NCBI GenBank assembly: GCA_040007095.1
Contig: JBDTVS010000233.1
Span: 1-20,476 of the forward strand
Length of the DNA stretch: 20,476 nucleotides
Origin: JBDTVS01 sp040007095
GTDB lineage: Bacteria > Acidobacteriota > Vicinamibacteria > Vicinamibacterales > CAVVIG01
Reading direction: 5' to 3'
Shown here piece after piece: positions 14,429-20,476 of this stretch; within the stretch, counting starts at the first letter, position 1, and each line of letters begins with the position of its first letter. Made by a program: the position numbers and the translations under genes. The notes under the pieces are model-generated. The model was given only the letters and a program-made list of their open reading frames with translations. It did not search any database and had not been told where the DNA came from.

Positions 14429-15769
14429 CTAAGCCGCTTCGGCGGTCCGCCCCGCCAGCGCCCGGTGCTGCGCCAGAATCAAACCGACCAGCGCGAGCCA
14501 GACCAGCGTCAGCACCACGTTTCCTGTCGCGAAGCCTGCGACGTCCCACCGGAACACCTGCGTGCCCAGATAGACGGTAGCGGCCGAGATCAGGTCGCCT
14601 CCACGGACGAAGAACGTGTCGATGGCCTGCTTGGCCTTGTACTTCTCTTCACGGGAGGTCGGGAGCCAGAGGAGCTGTCGCGCCGTGTTCATGACCGAGT
14701 AGTCCGTCGCGTTCTCGGCGGTCTTGACCCAGCGCACCACGGCGAACCCGACGCCCGCCGCGATGATCGTGTAACCACCCAGGGCGATGAGCGGCAGTGC
14801 CAGCAGCACTCCCCGCAGCCCGGTGTACTTGACCAGGCGGGAGGTGAGGAACGCCTGGATCAGGAACGCCGCGATGTTGACCCAGAACTGATAGTCGCCG
14901 GTAAACGCCCCGATGAACGCCTGCCTGTTGAAGGCCGGATCGGCCGCTGCCATGGCGTTGGCATGGCTGGCGAGCAGCCGCGCGATCAAGTACTCGCCGG
15001 TCGTATTGACGACGTTGAGCAAGATGATGAGCAGCGCGATCAGCCGGAGATAGCGGCTGCGAAATACCAGCCCGAACCCTCCGCCGCCGGGCAGCGGGGT
15101 TTCGCGTGCCGCCGTCGTGCGCCTGGCCTGGGCCGCGTTGATCAGCAGGTACAACACCAGTGTCCCGAGCAGCAGTACCGCTGAGATTTGCAGGATCACT
15201 TGCGGGGGCAGACCGATGCCGAACAAGTGACCGGCGACAAACGAGCCGATCGGAGCGCCCGCCGTCATGCCCATCATGATGATCGGGAACAGGCGATCAC
15301 CCGCGGCCTTGCTGTAGATGTCGTTGGCAAACGACCAGAACTGGGCCACCAGCGAGATATTGAAGATGCCAACCCAGATAAAAAACACCACCCCGACGTA
15401 CGGCACATTCGCCGCGACGGCGAGGGCGAACAATTCGATGTTGACGACGAAGAACAGCGTCACGCCAAGGAGCAGCCTGACGCGGCTGACCCGGGAGGCG
15501 AACCAGCTGTACAACGGCACGAAGCCCATCAGCAGCACCGCCTGTCCCGCCGCGGTGTACGACCTCACCTCGGCGCCGCCGCCCATCAGGATCAGCGGCT
15601 CGCGTACGGTCTTGATCACCGAATAGCTGATGAGCAGCAGGAAGATATTCGCCAGCATCAGCACGGCCGTCAGACCTTCGCCCGCTCGGACGTCCGCCAC
15701 CAGAGACAACGCGTGATCGATCCAGGTCGTCTCGTCGGCGTCCGCCACGGCAATCGCCAATTCCGGCAT
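14429..15769 (-). CDS. ATP/ADP-translocase-like (NTT/TLC family) transporter
   Basis: The 446-residue protein is a polytopic membrane protein of about 11-12 helices. ANIFLLLISYSVIKTVREPL near the N-terminus and LWLPTSREEKYKAKQAIDTF followed by FVRGGDLISAA near the C-terminus match the NTT/TLC family, best known for ATP/ADP exchange in Rickettsia, Chlamydia and plastids ('SREEKYKAKxxIDxxxxRxGD'). FWSFANDIYSKAAGDRLFP with IIMMGMTAGAPIGSFVAG is the family's central segment. Free-living bacteria also carry such proteins, generally with unknown substrates. The ATG at 15769 has AGGAGGGG five bases upstream and lies 27 bases after the kinase stop, so it is the last gene of a three-gene operon whose first gene encodes a second member of the family. 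Whether nucleotides are carried cannot be told. Confidence 0.85.
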   Translation of the reverse strand: MPELAIAVADADETTWIDHALSLVADVRAGEGLTAVLMLANIFLLLISYSVIKTVREPLILMGGGAEVRSYTAAGQAVLLMGFVPLYSWFASRVSRVRLLLGVTLFFVVNIELFALAVAANVPYVGVVFFIWVGIFNISLVAQFWSFANDIYSKAAGDRLFPIIMMGMTAGAPIGSFVAGHLFGIGLPPQVILQISAVLLLGTLVLYLLINAAQARRTTAARETPLPGGGGFGLVFRSRYLRLIALLIILLNVVNTTGEYLIARLLASHANAMAAADPAFNRQAFIGAFTGDYQFWVNIAAFLIQAFLTSRLVKYTGLRGVLLALPLIALGGYTIIAAGVGFAVVRWVKTAENATDYSVMNTARQLLWLPTSREEKYKAKQAIDTFFVRGGDLISAATVYLGTQVFRWDVAGFATGNVVLTLVWLALVGLILAQHRALAGRTAEAA

Positions 15770-15796
15770 TCGTCCCCTCCTGATGACTCGACCGGT

Positions 15797-17428
15797 TCAG
15801 AACGCAGCGACCGCGCGGTCGACGACGTCCGATGTTGGTTCGCTCAACATCAGCGGGCCGGTGAGCTCGACCAGATGCATTTCCCACCACCGTCTCGCGG
15901 TGTCGTTATCCCAGCACTCGCCGGCCTGACACTGGCGCGCCAGTCGCAGCAACTGCTCCGCGTCCTGCGGCCGCTTGTTCGGATCCTTCTCGAGACAGGC
16001 CAGCACCAGCCGCTCCAACTCGGGCGGAATCGGCAGCTCGGTGCGCTCCGAGGGCGGGACCGGCACCGTATTCAGGTGCTGAAGGAACAGCTTCATCGGC
16101 GTGTCGCCCTCGAACACCTGCTGGCCGGTCAGCAGATAGTAGGCGACGCAGCCGAGCGCGTAGACGTCCGCACGCCGATCGACGTCGCCGCCAAGAATGA
16201 TCTCCGGGGCCATGAACGCAGGCGTCCCGGTCGTAGTGTGATCGGCCGTCATCATCGTCTGTCCGGAGCGGCGATCGTTGAACTTCACCAGGCCGAAATC
16301 GAGCACTTTGATGAAGTCGTACTCGAGGCCCATGCGACAGACGTAGATGTTGGCCGGTTTGATGTCGCGGTGCACCAGCCCTCGCGCATGGGCGTCGGCG
16401 AGCGAGTGACACACCTGGCGGAGCAGATGGATCGCACGGTCGGCGGGCACGGGGCCGAACTCCTTGACCAGCGAATCGAGATCGCGCCCGGAGAGCAGCT
16501 CCATCACGTAGTAGAACGTGCCCTCGCTCGTCACGCCGAAGTCGAACACGCGAATCGTGTTTGGAGAGCTCAGTGCCGCGGTCGCCTGCGCTTCCCGCTC
16601 GAACCGACGAAGCATGAGTCGGGCCGCGGTTTCGTTGTTCGCGCCCAGCAGTTCCGGGCGCACCAGCTTGATGGCCGCGCTCCGCGCCAGAAGCCGGTGA
16701 TTGGCCCGCCATACCTCGCCCATCCCGCCCCGCCCGAGTAATTCAACAAGCTGGTAGCTGCCCAACTCCTGGGCCTCGCGGAGCCGGCGGCCCATGTGGT
16801 GCAGCAGATGCGCCGGCAGAACCGCGACCGCGGCGCACGCATAATTGGCCCAGAACAAGACGATGGTGGCGCCGAGAGACGCAGTCGGCAGGCCGCGCAG
16901 ATGGGCGATCCAGACGCCAAGCGGATCCATCGATGCCGCCACCAGCGACGTCGCCAGCATCTTGCGCGGGCTCGTGGCCAGGATCATCGAGGAGACCAGG
17001 ATCACGATCGTGTTCCACGACACGTACCCCAGCGCCGTCAGGCTCGGAGTCTTGAGCCAGGTGTTGATCAGCGCGATGCCAAAGGCATTGAGCAGCATGA
17101 ATCCGAGACCGGCATCGGCCTTTTTCTCCGGCGCGCAATCGGCATAGCGCACGTACAGGAAGACCAGGCCGCACCCGATGATGGCGAACAGTTCGATGGC
17201 GATGCGTTCCCGGGAGACCTCGGTCGGCAGCGTCAACGGTGTGACGACCGTGTCCATCAGGAGCGCCACCGTCCACAGACACGCCGCCACGGCGCTGAAG
17301 ACCGCGAGACGCTGGACGTGTTCCGACATCAATTCGTCGGGGAGTCGCCCGGAAGTCTTGGTCGCGCCTGTTCCCAACGGCGCCGTCGGGACGCGCGGGG
17401 CGATCAACTTGTGCTTCTTGTGAGACAT
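15797..17428 (-). CDS. Membrane Ser/Thr protein kinase with N-terminal six-helix domain
   Basis: The 543-residue protein has about six hydrophobic helices at 39-62, 76-95, 106-125, 133-152, 157-178 and 185-212, then a complete Hanks-type kinase at about 223-500: GRGGMGEV (232-239) P-loop, AIK (K254), HRDIKPAN (353-360) catalytic loop, DFG (377-379), TGTPAFMAPE (400-409) and DRRADVYALG (417-426). All catalytic residues are present. A short tail with a WxxD/RRWWEM segment follows. Most bacterial Ser/Thr kinases have the kinase first and the membrane segment after it; here the order is reversed and no extracellular domain is apparent, so the membrane helices may sense a signal directly or dock on neighbours. 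The ATG at 17428 lies seven bases after the preceding stop, so translation is coupled. It sits between two translocase-like genes. Confidence 0.92.
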   Translation of the reverse strand: MSHKKHKLIAPRVPTAPLGTGATKTSGRLPDELMSEHVQRLAVFSAVAACLWTVALLMDTVVTPLTLPTEVSRERIAIELFAIIGCGLVFLYVRYADCAPEKKADAGLGFMLLNAFGIALINTWLKTPSLTALGYVSWNTIVILVSSMILATSPRKMLATSLVAASMDPLGVWIAHLRGLPTASLGATIVLFWANYACAAVAVLPAHLLHHMGRRLREAQELGSYQLVELLGRGGMGEVWRANHRLLARSAAIKLVRPELLGANNETAARLMLRRFEREAQATAALSSPNTIRVFDFGVTSEGTFYYVMELLSGRDLDSLVKEFGPVPADRAIHLLRQVCHSLADAHARGLVHRDIKPANIYVCRMGLEYDFIKVLDFGLVKFNDRRSGQTMMTADHTTTGTPAFMAPEIILGGDVDRRADVYALGCVAYYLLTGQQVFEGDTPMKLFLQHLNTVPVPPSERTELPIPPELERLVLACLEKDPNKRPQDAEQLLRLARQCQAGECWDNDTARRWWEMHLVELTGPLMLSEPTSDVVDRAVAAF

Positions 17429-17435
17429 GCCTCGG

Positions 17436-19727
17436 TTATGCCCCGGAGTCGGCCGGGGTGACCGGCTTGAAGCGGACATCGGGCTCGCTCTCGAGAGAGC
17501 GCTGGGCCTCGGCTCGCCGCTGCTGCAGTTTTTCCACGTTTACCATCATCGATTGGTTCGACCGCATCAAGTCCGCCAGAACCTCGTCACGCGGGCGCTG
17601 CGGCCCACGGGTCCGTCGATCCTCGAGAAAGGGCCACAATCGCTCGCGGATTGGCGCCGGCAGCAGCCCCTCCAGGTATTCGAGGGCCGTGCCCCGCAAG
17701 AACAGGTCGCTGCTGTGGAGGCTTCGAAACGCAATCTGGAGCGGCTCTTTTGGCAGCACCAGCCCGAGCAGCATGAAGACATGTGCCAGGCTCTGGCTGG
17801 CCCGGTCCCGCACGACCTCGTCCACCGGGGATGATCCGTGCTCCTCGGCGTCGAACTTGTCGAGCAGGCGGCGACTCTCCCACACCGGACGGCCGACGGC
17901 CACTTCTTTCAGGACGACCGCAAAGATCTGCGCCGCCTCGATCCGCACCCTGGGATTCTTCTCAACGATCGAGGTCAGCGAGCGGCCGCATTGGACACGG
18001 ACCTCGAAGCGCTTGTCGTCCAACGCCAGCATGAGACCATCCACCGCGCGCTGGGAGACGCCGATCGAGAAGACGCGCGCCAGCCGGCGCCGGACGGTGA
18101 AGTCCTGATTCGGATCGATCAAGGCATCGGTCAGCTCGCCGATTCGTTCTTCGGCGACCTTCTTCAGCGCGAACAGCGCATCGGCGGCCACCGGGTCCCA
18201 CGCCAGCAACGGGATGGCGTGCGGCACGAGCGCCGCGGTGAGTCCTTCTTCCTGGCGAAGCACCCGCACCACCTGCCCGCGGTCGCGCGACCGCAACCGG
18301 AGGATGTCTTGAACTTCGGGATCGACGCTCCCGGTCGCGAACGCCGAAGCGGTCGTCGGCGGGCCCACCGTGGTCGCGCGCCGGGGGCCGAGGTCGGCTC
18401 TGGTCAGGCTGAGCGTTCGAAGAAACGACGTTCGCGTCGTTCCATCTTCCACGTCGGAGAGATTCAGCTCGACGCCGCGGTTGAGAAGGCTCTTCTCGAG
18501 CGCCTGCACGTATCCGCGGTCGAGACGGCTGGCGATGACAATCGCGGCGACCGAGCCCGCGATCGTGAGGGCGAGAATCGTCTGATACTGGGCGGCGGGG
18601 GCGAGAATCACCACCCAGCGCACGATGCCACCACCCACGGCATCGCCCAGGCGGTCGAATCCGACGTCGACGATCGACTTCGCCGCACGTTTCTCGGCCG
18701 CTGGAATCGGCGTGTAGAACAATTCGTATCCGGCGCGGAACAGCGAACCGCGAAAGACCGATTCGCCGGCCCGCGCAATCATCATGCTGCCGAATCCCGG
18801 CGCGACCAGACCGCCGATGCTGCCGGCGAGCAACGCACCCGAGGGCGTGCCTGTCGTCAGCGCCAATCCAAATCGCTCCAGCACGAACCGGCTCGACGAG
18901 GTCTGGACCACGAACGTGATCAGGCTCGTTGCGGCGTAGTAGGTGGCGAAAAAGCGGAGGAGGGTGTCTCCGCGTCCGAACATCTTGACCGCTTCCACTT
19001 TGAACAGATAGTCCACGAGCGCGGAACCGGTGGTCCCAAGCAGGACCAGGACGGCGAGATGCCGGAGATACGGCGCCTCGGAGAGGACGCGCCAGCCCGA
19101 CAACGTCGGCGCCGCGAGGATCTCAGACGACTCCGCAAATGATGACCGCTCGCCTGCCCCGGACTGCACGGCGAGTCGGCGCATTTGCCAGGCACTCAGA
19201 AAATGAAAGGCGGCAAGCACCGGAATCATCGCGGCCACGCCGAACAGCGCGCCGACCCGCTCGGCGAGGAGAGCGCTCAACAGACCACCGAGGGTGCCCG
19301 CGCCGGCAATCTGGCCAAAGCTCTTCTTCGCTGTGCGCGGGTCGAAGCGCTCGCTCAACACCAGCCAGAACCCCGATCCGAGCAGCGGGCCAGCGCCGGA
19401 GATATGCAGGTAGAAAATCACGGCGGCTGACGAGGGTGCCCGGTAGGTCAGCGCCCATTCGAAGAGCAGCAGCACGCCGCTCCCGAAAAACAACGCCGGA
19501 ACCAGTCGCGCGGGCGCGATATTGCGCCCGCCCCTGGAACTGGCGACGACGAGCAGGATCGAGCATGCCGAGGTCGCAATCAGCATCGTCGGCAGCGCGG
19601 TGTAGTCGAGCGCCGACAGAAACAAGGCGTCGCGGGTGGCCTTGCCACCGACAAACTGCGCCGTCACCGCGGCCGCGCAGACCATGGCCGTCAGCATGGC
19701 CTGGGACGGCGAGCGCCTGGGAAGCAT
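17436..19727 (-). CDS. ATP/ADP-translocase-like transporter fused to a HEAT-like domain
   Basis: The 763-residue protein has two parts. Residues ~1-410 are a polytopic membrane domain of the NTT/TLC family: TAQFVGGKATRDALFLSAL at the N-terminus, FWLVLSERFDPRTAKKSFGQ with IAGAGTLGGLLSALL, LVDYLFKVEAVKMFG, and YELFYTPIPAAEKRAAKSIV, the counterpart of the 'LxxPxSREEKxKAKxxID' segment. Residues ~465-720 are soluble and helical with repeated pairs such as RRRLARVFSIGVSQRAVDGL, FEVRVQCGRSLTSIV and LFLRGTALEYLEGLLP, which resemble HEAT repeats. The tail has a basic coiled-coil-like stretch (NVEKLQQRRAEAQRSLESE). As I recall, such carrier-HEAT fusions exist in free-living bacteria with no established substrate. 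The ATG at 19727 has AAGGA very close upstream. It leads the operon with the kinase; the HEAT part is a natural docking surface or phosphorylation target. Confidence 0.85.
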   Translation of the reverse strand: MLPRRSPSQAMLTAMVCAAAVTAQFVGGKATRDALFLSALDYTALPTMLIATSACSILLVVASSRGGRNIAPARLVPALFFGSGVLLLFEWALTYRAPSSAAVIFYLHISGAGPLLGSGFWLVLSERFDPRTAKKSFGQIAGAGTLGGLLSALLAERVGALFGVAAMIPVLAAFHFLSAWQMRRLAVQSGAGERSSFAESSEILAAPTLSGWRVLSEAPYLRHLAVLVLLGTTGSALVDYLFKVEAVKMFGRGDTLLRFFATYYAATSLITFVVQTSSSRFVLERFGLALTTGTPSGALLAGSIGGLVAPGFGSMMIARAGESVFRGSLFRAGYELFYTPIPAAEKRAAKSIVDVGFDRLGDAVGGGIVRWVVILAPAAQYQTILALTIAGSVAAIVIASRLDRGYVQALEKSLLNRGVELNLSDVEDGTTRTSFLRTLSLTRADLGPRRATTVGPPTTASAFATGSVDPEVQDILRLRSRDRGQVVRVLRQEEGLTAALVPHAIPLLAWDPVAADALFALKKVAEERIGELTDALIDPNQDFTVRRRLARVFSIGVSQRAVDGLMLALDDKRFEVRVQCGRSLTSIVEKNPRVRIEAAQIFAVVLKEVAVGRPVWESRRLLDKFDAEEHGSSPVDEVVRDRASQSLAHVFMLLGLVLPKEPLQIAFRSLHSSDLFLRGTALEYLEGLLPAPIRERLWPFLEDRRTRGPQRPRDEVLADLMRSNQSMMVNVEKLQQRRAEAQRSLESEPDVRFKPVTPADSGA

Positions 19728-19884
19728 GTCCTTGTATCTTACTTTTGGACGGTCGACTCCGTCGCCCGTCGATTCGCGGCGAGGGGGGAATCCGTGTCGT
19801 CAGAACTTGCGCGTGACGCGCGACGTGGGTCGCGTGCGACAGGGCTGTCGCGAGAGAGCAGAGCTGGAACATGACGCTAGCAGC
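19728..19884. promoter_or_regulatory. Upstream region of the carrier-HEAT/kinase/carrier operon
   Basis: This 157-base gap between two minus-strand genes must hold the operon's leader, and probably its promoter if it is not read through from the right. Near the start codon the minus strand reads AAAAGTAAGATACAAGG, locally A-rich in otherwise GC-rich DNA; TAAGAT could be a -10 element but no good -35 at 17 bases is evident. Two tandem hairpins (19819-19851) lie in its upstream half. Confidence 0.35.
19819..19851. other. Two tandem 6-bp hairpins
   Basis: CGCGAC (19819-19824) pairs with GTCGCG (19829-19834) around GTGG, and one base later GCGACA (19836-19841) pairs with TGTCGC (19846-19851) around GGGC. 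Both stems are perfect with four-base loops. They lie 33 bases past the stop of the right-edge gene on the minus strand. A terminator is possible but there is no T-run after them; a protein-binding or leader structure is equally possible. Confidence 0.4.
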
Positions 19885-20476
19885 TCATTGTTCCATCTCG
19901 ACTTCGACCAGCAGTTGCGCAGAGGTCAGATACCGCTCGACTTCGACGAAGCCGTGATCGTCGAGGCGGACCGCGGCCGTTTCAATCAGCCGACCGACAC
20001 CTGTGCCCTTATTGTCGAGCTCCAACTCGACGACGCCGAACGGATACTCGCGGGCTTGTGAAACGACCGGCGACGCGCCCCGGATGGCGGCTCTGTCCCA
20101 GACGATGACGATTTTTCGGCCAGCGCCAGTCGGATACACGCGAGCCGCATTGACACGCCACTCTTCAGCGCCGGTGACCGAGACCAGGCCTTTGTTCAGG
20201 TTTCGAAGGCTCGCGACCACCGCGTCTCGTCCTCCGCGCCCCGCTGCTTGAAGCAGCGCGCGCGCCTCCTCGGCGGTCGTATAGTTCTCAATCGAGATCG
20301 AGACCCGGGTCCTGACTGCGCCTGGCCCGCCCGCGATCCTCGCTCTGATCGACTTGAAGACTTCCCTGGCCGGCGCAGGAACCGAGGCGAGCAGCGTCAT
20401 GACCACCAGCGCCACGATCGTGAGCAGCCCGTGGTGAAAGTCCGTCGTCGCACCGAGGCGGGCGATGCGCCCGGAT
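19885..20476 (-). CDS. Exported protein of unknown function, 5' end probably outside the window
   Basis: The frame is open from the right edge to the stop at 19885. A GTG at 20415 would give 176 residues, but the hydrophobic stretch LLTIVALVVMTLLASVPAPA begins upstream of it and is preceded by basic residues (SGRIAR), so the true start probably lies beyond 20476. After this signal peptide comes VRTRVSISIENYTTAEEARA, then LRNLNKGLVSVTGAEEWRVN, GRKIVIVWDRAA, and YPFGVVELELDNKGTGVGRL, ending QLLVEVEMEQ. I recognise the 'ENYTTxEEA...YPFGVVELELD' pattern from hypothetical exported proteins common in Acidobacteriota; no function is known to me. The protein should be periplasmic and beta-rich. It is read in the same direction as the transporter-kinase operon, 157 bases upstream of it. 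Confidence 0.8.
   Translation of the reverse strand, partial: SGRIARLGATTDFHHGLLTIVALVVMTLLASVPAPAREVFKSIRARIAGGPGAVRTRVSISIENYTTAEEARALLQAAGRGGRDAVVASLRNLNKGLVSVTGAEEWRVNAARVYPTGAGRKIVIVWDRAAIRGASPVVSQAREYPFGVVELELDNKGTGVGRLIETAAVRLDDHGFVEVERYLTSAQLLVEVEMEQ

Noticed and set aside
14366..16741. Two long plus-strand open frames (272 and 517 codons) opposite the translocase-like and kinase genes
   Set aside because: They are low-complexity (Arg, Gln, His, Asp rich) shadows of the clearly functional minus-strand genes, with no start signals or family motifs.

Overview
The window is GC-rich bacterial DNA with tightly packed genes. Its protein families suggest a member of the Acidobacteriota, probably a Vicinamibacteria-like lineage: a DUF1800/DUF1501 pair, 'PDLSGLW'-type secreted proteins, a membrane Ser/Thr kinase and many exported proteins of unknown function. 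That placement is inferred from gene content only; there is no rRNA or marker gene. I saw no tRNA, CRISPR array or intact insertion sequence.

Layout. (1) Positions 1-964 look like decayed accessory DNA: a frameshifted remnant of a class C beta-lactamase-type serine hydrolase on the minus strand, a PIN-domain (VapC-like) gene whose first catalytic Asp region is missing, and the first ~24 codons of a type I restriction HsdR subunit cut off by the next gene block. Two short palindromic repeats lie at the edge. (2) Positions 965-5568 (minus) hold a run of exported proteins: a PDLSGLW protein, then a carboxymuconolactone-decarboxylase-like protein, DUF1800 and a Tat-exported DUF1501 protein, the last three closely coupled. 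(3) Positions 5569-6535 are a poorly populated stretch with a dispersed repeat and a small exported protein that appears frameshifted near its end. (4) Positions 6536-9476 (plus) encode an Omp85/BamA-type outer-membrane barrel without POTRA domains, followed 10 bases later by an exported protein of an unnamed family that I read as a distant HipA/Fam20C-like kinase fold.

(5) Positions 9606-14163 (plus) form a phosphate-flavoured operon: Ppx/GppA, a PAP2 phosphatase, a calcineurin-like metallophosphoesterase and, overlapping it by ATGA, an NhaA-like antiporter with several altered active-site positions. (6) Positions 14164-14428 separate two convergent operons and contain a 69-base palindromic repeat. 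(7) Positions 14429-19727 (minus) form a three-gene operon: an ATP/ADP-translocase-like protein fused to a HEAT-like domain, a Ser/Thr kinase with six N-terminal membrane helices, and a second ATP/ADP-translocase-like transporter. (8) The right edge holds an exported protein of unknown function whose 5' end probably lies outside.

The strongest candidates for something new are the carrier-HEAT/kinase/carrier operon, the barrel plus exported kinase-like pair, and the NhaA homologue with a remodelled ion site. All functional coupling is inferred from gene order and motifs.
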